NCBI GenBank assembly: GCA_030731695.1
Contig: JANQTK010000248.1
Location: forward strand, 6,582 to 13,545
Direction of reading: 5' to 3'
DNA: 6,964 nucleotides
Origin: Polaribacter sp.
Lineage (GTDB): Bacteria > Bacteroidota > Bacteroidia > Flavobacteriales > Flavobacteriaceae
A model generated the notes under the pieces. That model saw nothing but the letters and a program-made list of their open reading frames with translations, was not told the origin of the DNA and ran no database searches. Shown here in pieces: positions 1 to 6,114 of the stretch (the first letter of the stretch is position 1; each line of letters starts with the position of its first letter). A program made the translations under genes and the position numbers.

Positions 1-2
1 TT

Positions 3-113
3 CTTCAACAAATTTCCAAATTTTATAGGTTGAAAAATTTAATTTTAGTTAAACTTCGAAGAAGTATCGACAAATGGAAATATTTTTTAGACGAACTAGT
101 TTCCGTTTTCTAA
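3..113 (+). CDS. C-terminal end of a convergent gene (partial, unidentified)
   Basis: The plus-strand frame is open from the window edge to a TAA stop at 111-113, giving 36 visible residues. They are basic and amphipathic (pieces such as LVKLRRSIDKWKYFLDEL) and read like the helical tail of a real protein. The stop lies 10 bp before the bidirectional terminator at 124-163, which is what a gene converging on accA would show. The other two plus-strand frames stop within the first 33 bases. The fragment is too short to assign a family. A minus-strand frame is also open over part of this stretch (about 49-120) but has no terminator logic behind it. The call is therefore an inference from the open frame and the terminator position. 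Confidence 0.45.
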   Translation, partial: LQQISKFYRLKNLILVKLRRSIDKWKYFLDELVSVF

Positions 114-123
114 AATTAAATAC

Positions 124-163
124 AAAAAAAAAGCAAAATTCAATTGAATTTTGCTTTTTTTTT
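124..163. terminator. Bidirectional rho-independent terminator (perfect 40-bp palindrome)
   Basis: The two halves, 124-143 and 144-163, are exact reverse complements. The core arm is AGCAAAATTCAA, flanked by an A-run on the left (124-132) and a T-run on the right (155-163). In RNA from either strand this folds into a long hairpin followed by a U-tract. It begins 19 bp after the accA stop and 10 bp after the stop of the putative convergent gene, so it can end transcription from both sides. Confidence 0.85.
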
Positions 164-181
164 AAAGTTGATTAAATCATA

Positions 182-1135
182 TTACTCTTTATAAACACCC
201 ATTTCTGAATATTTATCCATTCTTTTAGCAACTAAATCTGCATCAGACAAATCTTTCAATTCTGTGAAAGCTTCTAATATTTGAGCCTCTACAGCTTTAA
301 AAGCCCCTTCTCTATCTGTATGAGCTCCTCCAATTGGTTCTTTAATGATGCCATCAATCAAATTGAGTTTTTTCATATCAGCACCAGTCAATTTCAAAGC
401 CTCAGCAGCTTGTTCTTTAAATTCCCAACTTCTCCATAAAATTGAAGAACAAGATTCAGGAGAAATTACTGTATACCATGTATTTTCCATCATATAGACT
501 CTGTCTCCTACTCCAATACCTAACGCACCACCAGAAGCTCCTTCACCAATAACAATCGCAATAATTGGTGTTTTTAAACGTGTCATTTCAAAAATATTTC
601 TAGCAATTGCTTCTCCTTGACCACGTTCTTCTGCCTCCAATCCAGGATATGCTCCAGGAGTGTCTAATAAAGTGACAACTGGAATTCTGAATTTTTCAGC
701 CATTTTCATTAAACGCAAAGCTTTTCTATATCCTTCAGGATTTGCCATTCCAAAGTTTCGAAACTGACGTGTTTTTGTATTATATCCTTTTTGTTGACCA
801 ATCACCATAAAAGATTGATTGCCAATTTTTCCTAAACCACCCACCATGGCTTTGTCATCTTTTACGTTTCTATCGCCATGAAGTTCCATAAACGTTTCTC
901 CAAAAATAGCACGGATATAATCCATGGTATAAGGTCTGTTTGGGTGTCTTGACAATTGAACTCTTTGCCAAGGTGTTAAATTTTTGTAGATATCTTTTCT
1001 TGCTTCCGCTAGTTTCTTTTCAATTTTTTTACAAGTTGCTGTAACATCAACATCGCTTTCTTCGCCAATAATTTGACATTTTTCAAGTTGGTCTTGAAGT
1101 TCTTTTATAGGCATTTCAAAGTCTAGATATTCCAT
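182..1135 (-). CDS. accA: Acetyl-CoA carboxylase carboxyltransferase, alpha subunit
   Basis: AccA pairs with AccD (beta) to move the carboxyl group from carboxybiotin on AccB to acetyl-CoA, making malonyl-CoA for fatty-acid synthesis in the cytoplasm. At 317 aa it matches the usual bacterial length (E. coli about 319). The N-terminal helical part (residues 1-60) is followed by RHPNRPYTMDYI (63-74), GDRNVKDDKAMVGGLG (87-102), GQQKGYNTK (113-121), NFGMANPEGYRKALRLMK (127-144), TPGAYPGLEAEERGQGEA (159-176) and the glycine-rich GEGASGGALGIGVGDRV (197-213). The last is the crotonase-like fold segment that forms the oxyanion site. It is an ATG start, MEYLDFEMPI, typical of Bacteroidota AccA; there is no Shine-Dalgarno, only an A-rich leader. 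The gene lies 73 bp after the transporter gene and has its own promoter-like boxes in that gap. accD is not in the window, which is usual when the two subunits are encoded apart. No oddities were seen. Confidence 0.98.
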   Translation of the reverse strand: MEYLDFEMPIKELQDQLEKCQIIGEESDVDVTATCKKIEKKLAEARKDIYKNLTPWQRVQLSRHPNRPYTMDYIRAIFGETFMELHGDRNVKDDKAMVGGLGKIGNQSFMVIGQQKGYNTKTRQFRNFGMANPEGYRKALRLMKMAEKFRIPVVTLLDTPGAYPGLEAEERGQGEAIARNIFEMTRLKTPIIAIVIGEGASGGALGIGVGDRVYMMENTWYTVISPESCSSILWRSWEFKEQAAEALKLTGADMKKLNLIDGIIKEPIGGAHTDREGAFKAVEAQILEAFTELKDLSDADLVAKRMDKYSEMGVYKE

Positions 1136-1169
1136 TTTGTAGGTATTTTGAATTCATTATTTGATGTAA

Positions 1170-1199
1170 CAAACATACTATAAAAAATACTCTTTTCAG
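1170..1199 (-). promoter_or_regulatory. Probable accA promoter (Bacteroidota type)
   Basis: On the minus strand, TATGTTTG (1177 down to 1170) matches the Bacteroidota -7 consensus TAnnTTTG exactly. Nineteen bases upstream, TTTTTCTG (ending 1197) is one base off the -33 TTG. Transcription would begin a few bases past 1170, leaving a leader of about 25-30 nt before the accA ATG at 1135. The whole promoter lies between the transporter stop and accA, so accA can be expressed independently of the upstream operon. The evidence is a consensus match only. Confidence 0.6.
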
Positions 1200-1208
1200 A
1201 AAAAAAGG

Positions 1209-2123
1209 TTACTTTTTTAGTTTTTTACGATCCTGAAATTTTTGCTTGATTGTTGCTTTATTTTTGATAATTCCATTTACTAAAACAACTCCAAAAACAA
1301 TTAAAGCTCCAAAATAAAATTCTGGATTCATTTTTTCTTTCTCTCCAAAAATAAATAAGGCTAAAATTATGGCATAAATTGGCTCTAAATTAATGGTCAA
1401 CATTACTGTATAAGGTGATAAATATTTCATCACTTTTACGGAAGCAATAAATGCATACGCCGTACAAACACTGCTTAATATTGCTAAATAAACCCAATCC
1501 ATTGTTGGGATGATAAAAAAAGTAGTTGAAAATCCGTTCGAAAACAGCAAATAGAAAGCTACGAAAACTGTCCCAAAAAAAAGTTGATATAAAGAAATGC
1601 TATTCGCATCATATTTTTTTACAAAAAGCCCGTTGAAAACAGCAAAAAGGGATCCCAAAAAAGATGATATTAAGGCATAAATAATTCCTAACTGATACTG
1701 ACTTTCAAAATTAAAAATAATATACAAGCCAACAATTACAAGCAATCCAAGAATTATTTCGAGAAGTTTAATTCGTCTTCTAAAAAAAATTGGTTCAATC
1801 AAAGAAGTAAAAAAAGCACCTGTACTCATAGTTACTAAAGCCACAGAGACATTAGAAACTTTGATAGCTTTGAAAAAGAAAATCCAATGAGTAGCAATGA
1901 TAATCCCCGTAATTAAAAATTTTACAATTCCTTCTTTATCCAGTAAAAATGATTTTTTTTTATAAATGAAGAATAGAAAAATAAACAAAACAGCCAATCC
2001 CATTCTGAAAAAAACTAATGGAATTGCTTCTAAAGTAATCAGCGCTCCTAAAATTGCTGTAAATCCCCAAATAAAAACTATGAGGTGTAAAAGAAGATAA
2101 TTCTTCAGTTTATTTTCTAGCAT
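1209..2123 (-). CDS. EamA/DMT-superfamily inner-membrane transporter
   Basis: This is a 304-aa, very hydrophobic protein with about ten predicted membrane helices (roughly 8-28, 33-53, 68-85, 93-113, 119-137, 145-164, 176-194, 209-227, 237-259, 268-285). It has the two-repeat design of EamA (DMT) carriers. Each half ends with the characteristic proline helix: SLIEPIFF (107-114) in the first and NLEPIYAIILALFIFGE (245-261) in the second. Members export amino acids, nucleotides or other metabolites, or drugs; the substrate cannot be read from sequence. The C-terminus (286-304) is a lysine-rich cytoplasmic tail. The ATG at 2121-2123 lies inside the end of the LPS permease gene, a 14-bp overlap, so the two are almost certainly co-transcribed and probably translationally coupled. 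The EamA assignment is firm; the physiological role is open. Confidence 0.9.
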   Translation of the reverse strand: MLENKLKNYLLLHLIVFIWGFTAILGALITLEAIPLVFFRMGLAVLFIFLFFIYKKKSFLLDKEGIVKFLITGIIIATHWIFFFKAIKVSNVSVALVTMSTGAFFTSLIEPIFFRRRIKLLEIILGLLVIVGLYIIFNFESQYQLGIIYALISSFLGSLFAVFNGLFVKKYDANSISLYQLFFGTVFVAFYLLFSNGFSTTFFIIPTMDWVYLAILSSVCTAYAFIASVKVMKYLSPYTVMLTINLEPIYAIILALFIFGEKEKMNPEFYFGALIVFGVVLVNGIIKNKATIKQKFQDRKKLKK

Positions 2124-3201
2124 TGTAAAAAAGATAAGAGCCTACAATTGCGAACATCATATTAGGCATCCAAACATATAAAAGTGAATTTACACCTGCA
2201 ACTGCTCCTAAAACCTCTGAAATTTTAAGTAAAAAAACATATAAAAACATCATACCAACTCCAATTGCCAAGTTGACCCCTGTACCTCCTCTTCTTTTTC
2301 TGAAAGCCAAACAAACAGCAATCAAAGTTAAAATATAAGAAGCTATTGGAAGGCTCGTTCTTTTGTGCAATTCAACTAAATAGGCATTGAGGTTTTTTAC
2401 CCCTCTTTTTTTAGAAATATTGATAAAATTGATCAATTCGGGTGATGGCATTTCTTGGGATAATGCCGATTTATAAATCAAATCTTTGGGTGTAAAATTA
2501 AATAGAGTATCTATTTTGTTTCCAGAAGAAATGTAATCTCTTTTCTTGTATAATTTTCTTAACCTCCAATTTGTCAATGAAAAAACAGAATCTTTTGGGT
2601 TGAAAGTTATGTAATCTGCAACCATTTTCGATTTTAATTTTAAACCATCATATACTTCTGTGGTAAAATCGTACCCAGAATTATTATCAGTATTAAAACT
2701 TTTTATAAAAATATAGGTGCTGTCTGTGAGCTGTAAACTAAAATCATTTACAAATTTAAATTCTTGTTGTTGAATATTATTTGATAGGTATTCTTGCTCG
2801 AATTTTTTTCGTGTTTTACTGCTATTTGGCACTACAAAATGATTCATCAAAAGTGATAAAAAAGTGACCAACGTTGCTCCCACAAAATAAGGATATAAAA
2901 AACGAACAAACGAAACTTTTGCATTGTTAATCGCAATGATCTCAGTATTGTTTGAAAGTTTTGTTGTGAATAAAATTACTGCCAAAAAAAGCGCCAATGG
3001 CATGAATGTATTGGCATAATAAATGGTGAAATTTATATAATAATCATTTACAATTTCGGCTAAACCTAAATTAGGATGTTGTAAAAAATTATCTACTTTT
3101 TCTGCAATATCTATGGCAATAGCAATAGGAATCAAAATCAATAAGGTAAACATAAAGGTTACCAAAAATTGTTTTAATATGTATTTATCTATGATTTTCA
3201 A
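2110..3201 (-). CDS. LptF/LptG-family LPS-export permease
   Basis: This 363-aa protein has the LptF/LptG (YjgP/YjgQ) layout. Three N-terminal membrane helices (about 10-32, 56-80, 99-121) precede a large periplasmic beta-jellyroll region (about 125-275), then three C-terminal helices (283-302, 308-328, 336-358). The start MKIIDKYILKQFL and the cytoplasmic coupling segment SNNTEIIAINNAKVSF (83-98) are family hallmarks. KRTSLPIA (280-287) is the conserved lead-in to helix 4. With the LptB ATPase it pulls lipopolysaccharide from the inner membrane and passes it to the LptC/LptA bridge. Bacteroidota carry two such permeases, and I cannot tell LptF from LptG here, so no symbol is given. The start codon is TTG (3199-3201): the frame has a stop four codons further up (3214-3216), no ATG or GTG between, and the next ATG is residue 17, inside helix 1. 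The start is 2 bp past the tgt stop, suggesting translational coupling. Confidence 0.93.
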   Translation of the reverse strand: MKIIDKYILKQFLVTFMFTLLILIPIAIAIDIAEKVDNFLQHPNLGLAEIVNDYYINFTIYYANTFMPLALFLAVILFTTKLSNNTEIIAINNAKVSFVRFLYPYFVGATLVTFLSLLMNHFVVPNSSKTRKKFEQEYLSNNIQQQEFKFVNDFSLQLTDSTYIFIKSFNTDNNSGYDFTTEVYDGLKLKSKMVADYITFNPKDSVFSLTNWRLRKLYKKRDYISSGNKIDTLFNFTPKDLIYKSALSQEMPSPELINFINISKKRGVKNLNAYLVELHKRTSLPIASYILTLIAVCLAFRKRRGGTGVNLAIGVGMMFLYVFLLKISEVLGAVAGVNSLLYVWMPNMMFAIVGSYLFYNARK

Positions 3202-3203
3202 AA

Positions 3204-4334
3204 CTACAAACGTTTATCCATTTGAATGACCATTTTGTCTTTCCATTCTCTAAAATCGCCCGCTAAAATGTGTTTTCTAGCCTCTCTTGTCAACCATAAA
3301 TAAAATCCTAAATTATGAATGGTTGCAATTTGTTTTCCTAACATTTCGTTGGCTGCAAATAAATGACGAAGATACGCTTTTGAATAAAGTGTATCAACAA
3401 AAGTGATTCCCATTTCATCAATTTGAGAAAAATCATTTTCCCATTTTTTATTTTTCATATTCATGGTTCCATGAGCTGTAAAAAGCATCCCATTTCTCGC
3501 ATTTCTTGTGGGCATCACACAATCGAACATGTCAATTCCGAGTGCAATATTTTCTAAAATATTTATGGGTGTTCCAACGCCCATTAAATACCTTGGTTTA
3601 TCCTCTGGCAAAATGGCAGTTACAATTTCGGTCATTGCATACATTTCTTCTGCAGGTTCACCAACTGAAAGTCCGCCAATTGCATTTCCTTGAGCCCCCG
3701 AATTTGCAATATATTCAGCAGATTGTTTGCGCAAATCTTTATACGTACTCCCCTGAACAATGGGGAAAAATGTTTGCTCATAGCCATATTTGAATGGCAA
3801 TTTTTCTAAATGATTAATGCATCTATCCAACCATCTGTGGGTCATGTGCATAGAACGTTTTGCGTAATTATAATCACAAGGATAAGGTGTGCATTCATCA
3901 AAAGCCATGATAATATCTGCACCAATTTGACGCTGAATTTCCATCACATTTTCTGGAGTAAAAAAGTGTGTTGAACCATCAATATGACTTTTAAACTTCA
4001 CCCCTTCTTCATTAATTTTGCGATTGCTCGATAAAGAATATACTTGATATCCACCTGAATCTGTTAAGATATTTCGATCCCAATTCATAAATTTATGCAA
4101 CCCTCCTGCTTGTTCTAAAATCGATGTTTTTGGACGTAAAAAAAGATGATAGGTATTTCCTAAAATAATATCAGGATTGATTTCGTTTTTTAATTCTGTT
4201 TGATGTACGCCTTTTACAGTACCAACTGTTCCAACTGGCATAAAAATAGGCGTTTCAATTTCGCCATGATCAGTAGTGATGACTCCTGCTCTGGCCTTAC
4301 TTTTTGGGTCTGTGAGTTTTAAATCGAATTTCAT
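3204..4334 (-). CDS. tgt: Queuine/preQ1 tRNA-guanine transglycosylase (zinc cysteines absent)
   Basis: Bacterial Tgt swaps the wobble guanine 34 of tRNAs with GUN anticodons (Asp, Asn, His, Tyr) for preQ1, on the way to queuosine. With the ATG at 4332-4334 (MKFDLKLTDP) the protein is 376 aa, against about 375 in E. coli. Visible motifs are NTYHLFLRP (60-68), TDSGGYQV (91-98, with catalytic Asp92), FDECTPYP (145-152), GNAIGGLSVGE (216-226), YLMGVGTP (249-256) and GIDMFDCVMPTRNARNG (266-282), where Asp271 is the expected nucleophile. A TTG 18 bp upstream (4350-4352) would add six residues, but it falls upstream of the -7 promoter box, so the ATG is chosen. Oddity: where E. coli has CxCxxC (zinc ligands), this protein has Gly309, Thr311 and Asp314 with no length change; the fourth ligand, His340 in TIHNL, remains. 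It is the first gene of the operon with the LPS permease and the EamA transporter. Confidence 0.97.
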   Translation of the reverse strand: MKFDLKLTDPKSKARAGVITTDHGEIETPIFMPVGTVGTVKGVHQTELKNEINPDIILGNTYHLFLRPKTSILEQAGGLHKFMNWDRNILTDSGGYQVYSLSSNRKINEEGVKFKSHIDGSTHFFTPENVMEIQRQIGADIIMAFDECTPYPCDYNYAKRSMHMTHRWLDRCINHLEKLPFKYGYEQTFFPIVQGSTYKDLRKQSAEYIANSGAQGNAIGGLSVGEPAEEMYAMTEIVTAILPEDKPRYLMGVGTPINILENIALGIDMFDCVMPTRNARNGMLFTAHGTMNMKNKKWENDFSQIDEMGITFVDTLYSKAYLRHLFAANEMLGKQIATIHNLGFYLWLTREARKHILAGDFREWKDKMVIQMDKRL

Positions 4335-4340
4335 TGTCGG

Positions 4341-4348
4341 CAAAGATA
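4341..4348 (-). promoter_or_regulatory. tgt operon promoter, -7 box (near-leaderless)
   Basis: TATCTTTG (4348 down to 4341 on the minus strand) is an exact match to the Bacteroidota -7 consensus TAnnTTTG, and only six bases (CCGACA) separate it from the tgt ATG. Transcription normally starts a few bases after this box, so the mRNA would have almost no 5' leader. The -33 box is weak: around 4368-4375 the sequence is TTTAGTTT, with no clear TTG at the ideal 19-23 bp spacing. This promoter probably drives tgt, the LPS permease gene and the transporter gene. Confidence 0.65.
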
Positions 4349-4367
4349 CCAATATTGTGAGAAGTGA

Positions 4368-4384
4368 AAAACTAAATTAGTTTT
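4368..4384. repeat. Short inverted repeat in the tgt promoter region
   Basis: AAAACTAA-A-TTAGTTTT forms two 8-bp arms around a single central base. It covers the expected -33 region of the tgt promoter, so it could be a protein-binding site. It is AT-only apart from one C/G pair, however, and such palindromes arise easily by chance in this base composition. No regulator can be named. Confidence 0.3.
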
Positions 4385-4431
4385 AAAGATTTCAGTTAAA
4401 ATTTTCGATTTAATATATGAATTAAATTTTT

Positions 4432-4483
4432 TTGAATAAAAAAATCCTCCCTTTTACAATATGAAAAAGGAGGATTTATTCAA
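4432..4483 (-). terminator. Rho-independent terminator of the ELWxxDGT gene
   Basis: On the minus strand AAATCCTCC (4477 to 4469) pairs with GGAGGATTT (4450 to 4442). A G-U wobble and four A-U pairs extend the stem inward around an 8-nt loop (4456-4463). The 3' arm runs straight into a T-tract (TTTTTTT, 4444 to 4438). The hairpin begins 20 nt past the stop of the repeat-protein gene. An outer pairing TTGAATAAA/TTTATTCAA (4432-4440 with 4475-4483) is also possible across a 4-base bulge. It separates the accessory genes from the tgt operon. Confidence 0.85.
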
Positions 4484-4497
4484 GATAAGTAGCACTT

Positions 4498-6078
4498 TTA
4501 ATTTTTAATAATTTTATAAGACGAAAAAGTATTGGTTTTTAAATCCATTATTTTAACTTGATAAATTCCAGAAGTTAGGTGTGAAATATCTATTGATTTT
4601 TGATTTTTATAGTTTCCCACTTTTTTACCCAAAACATTGTAAATTTCAGTATTGAAATAGGAATATTTTTCCATTTTAATATTTATAAAATCAGAGGTTG
4701 GGTTTGGATATATTGAAATAGTATCGGATTTGTTAAAATTTTCAGCAGTTAAACTTTGATCTATAATTCTAAACGTTTTTAAGCTGCCATAAGTATTATT
4801 TGTATATGCTGAGAAATAGATATATCCATTATATTCAAAAATTTCAAATGGAGAAGATCCTCCTGTACCAATATTTATATCTTGAATTATTGTAAGATTA
4901 TCATTCGCATCTAATTTCCAAAGCTCAACTCCAAAATCTGGGTGGTAATAAGAAAAATACAGAACATTGTTAAAGGCAAACATTGCAGTTGAATTTCCTT
5001 CAAAGTAGCCATTGGGAATATTTGAAACTTTAATTGTTCCTACTTCTGTGCCGTCAGTTTTCCAAACTTGTCTACTAACACCATCACTTTGAACAAAATA
5101 CAATTGATTGTTGAATTCGGTTAAATTAGAAGGTGGTGAATTATTATTATTGCCCGGATAAATATCTTTAATCAATTGTGTTCCTGCTTCTGATCCATCC
5201 GTTTTCCATAACTCATAACCATGTATTATGTCCTTTGCAGTAAAATAAATAGTTGCGCCAACCTTTATGAAATTATTTACACCAGAGCTTTTTTCCCAAA
5301 GTGTATTATCAGAATAAATATCTTTTACTAAGTTGGTGTTTGATAATGTTCCATCCGTTTTCCATAATTCGGCTCCTAAAGCGGGAGTAAAACCCGAAAA
5401 ATATAAATCATCACCAAATTTTTTAGCAATTCCCATTTGTACGCCATCAGAGTATTCTGTATATAAATCCTTTACCAGTAAACTTACACCACCATTTGAT
5501 CGCCAAATAGCCCACCCATTTGAACTAGTTTGTGCGTTGAATAATATATCATCACTACTATAATTAAACACATTAAGATCACGAACCGTTGTAAAATTTT
5601 CTAATGGTGTAACTATGCTTTCGCTATTTGCATTTACATTCATTTTCCACAACGTTCTGCAACAACCAGATCCACTTGCACCCTCTGTAAAAAAAATAAA
5701 ATTTTTTGTTTTTACAAAACCATAAGGATTGGTTATTTGATTGTTATTCACCATTAAATAAGTTCCGCCAATTGTGCCATCAGTTCGCCAAATTTGATGA
5801 GTATTTGCTTGGAAATAGACAACATCATCTAATAGTGTGAAATGAAAAGGTGTACTATCTCCGGTACCAGGATTAATATCTTTTAATAACACTGTCCCTT
5901 CTGTTGTGCCGTCTGAAACCCATAATTCTTTTCCATAATCTGCAGTATTGTGAGAAAAAACAATCCTGTTATTAACTTTTTTTGCAAAAGCCCAAGAAAA
6001 ATCTGTTACAATTTCGACTTGAGAAAATGAATTAAGTATAGTCAATAAAAATATTAGCAATAAAGTAATTTTTTTCAT
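4498..6078 (-). CDS. Secreted ELWxxDGT-repeat protein with T9SS type A sorting domain
   Basis: This 526-aa protein begins with a clear Sec signal peptide (1-19: MKK, a hydrophobic core, then NSFS|Q). The body (about 20-440) is built from repeats about 48 aa apart, each with an ELWxxDGT-type core: ELWVSDGT (51), QIWRTDGT (95), ELWKTDGT (237), ELWKTDGS (289), QVWKTDGT (338). Three decayed copies occur at 142 (TLWKMNVN), 190 (AIWRSNGG) and 385 (ELWKLDAN). Between the cores, each unit has YF-type strands (VVYFQ, LYFSG, IYFTA, LYFVQ, LYFSY, IYFSA), a pattern suggesting an eight-unit beta-propeller-like fold. The C-terminus (about 455-526) is a type A T9SS sorting domain, with SIYPNPTSDFINI, IYNVLGKKV and LTSGIYQVKI, so it should cross the outer membrane by T9SS and be released or anchored at the surface. 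Its function is unknown. The start ATG follows an A-rich leader (AAAAATAAAATC) with no Shine-Dalgarno. It sits 36 bp downstream of the unknown gene, so co-transcription is possible. Confidence 0.93.
   Translation of the reverse strand: MKKITLLLIFLLTILNSFSQVEIVTDFSWAFAKKVNNRIVFSHNTADYGKELWVSDGTTEGTVLLKDINPGTGDSTPFHFTLLDDVVYFQANTHQIWRTDGTIGGTYLMVNNNQITNPYGFVKTKNFIFFTEGASGSGCCRTLWKMNVNANSESIVTPLENFTTVRDLNVFNYSSDDILFNAQTSSNGWAIWRSNGGVSLLVKDLYTEYSDGVQMGIAKKFGDDLYFSGFTPALGAELWKTDGTLSNTNLVKDIYSDNTLWEKSSGVNNFIKVGATIYFTAKDIIHGYELWKTDGSEAGTQLIKDIYPGNNNNSPPSNLTEFNNQLYFVQSDGVSRQVWKTDGTEVGTIKVSNIPNGYFEGNSTAMFAFNNVLYFSYYHPDFGVELWKLDANDNLTIIQDINIGTGGSSPFEIFEYNGYIYFSAYTNNTYGSLKTFRIIDQSLTAENFNKSDTISIYPNPTSDFINIKMEKYSYFNTEIYNVLGKKVGNYKNQKSIDISHLTSGIYQVKIMDLKTNTFSSYKIIKN
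4501..4716 (-). other. T9SS type A C-terminal sorting domain (coding segment)
   Basis: This segment encodes residues 455-526 of the repeat protein. Type A hallmarks are in order: SIYPNPTSDFINI, where YPNP opens the domain; IYNVLGKKVG in the middle; IDISHLTSGIYQVKI, the S/SGxY strand; and a lysine-containing terminal strand, YKIIKN. In known T9SS substrates this domain is recognised for outer-membrane translocation and then cleaved. Confidence 0.9.
4903..5928 (-). repeat. Eight-unit ELWxxDGT protein-repeat region
   Basis: The W-x-x-D-G cores start at residues 51, 95, 142, 190, 237, 289, 338 and 385, so the spacings are 44, 47, 48, 47, 52, 49 and 47 residues. Units 1, 2, 5, 6 and 7 keep the DG pair; units 3, 4 and 8 have lost it (WKMNVN, WRSNGG, WKLDAN) but keep the Trp and the spacing. 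At DNA level the core codons are similar (for example GTTTTCCATAA/T in the plus-strand view near 5206, 5357 and 5058), but the repeats are diverged and not tandem-identical. Confidence 0.85.
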
Positions 6079-6114
6079 GATTTTATTTTTACTTGATTTT
6101 TAAAATTATTAAAT

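Noticed and set aside
37..121. 12-bp inverted repeat ATTTAATTTTAG (37-48) and CTAAAATTAAAT (110-121)
   Set aside because: It is almost entirely A/T, and the arms lie 61 bp apart and mostly inside the putative partial gene; likely chance in this base composition.
1200..1222. Possible hairpin at the end of the transporter gene (AAAAAAG/CTTTTTT around the stop codon)
   Set aside because: A 7-bp stem with a single G-C pair in a homopolymer-rich stretch is too weak to call a terminator.
3506..3793. Plus-strand open frames inside tgt (3506-3793 and 3508-3693)
   Set aside because: They lie antisense to a well-conserved Tgt coding region, have no protein-like motif and no promoter; they are shadows of the real gene.
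5333..5563. Plus-strand open frame antisense to the ELWxxDGT gene
   Set aside because: It is a shadow of the repeat coding sequence, with no supporting start signal or recognisable product.
6079..6114. Promoter in the 36-bp gap before the ELWxxDGT gene (TAATTTTA resembles TAnnTTTG)
   Set aside because: The final G of the box is missing and no TTG lies at the right distance; co-transcription with the upstream gene is at least as likely.
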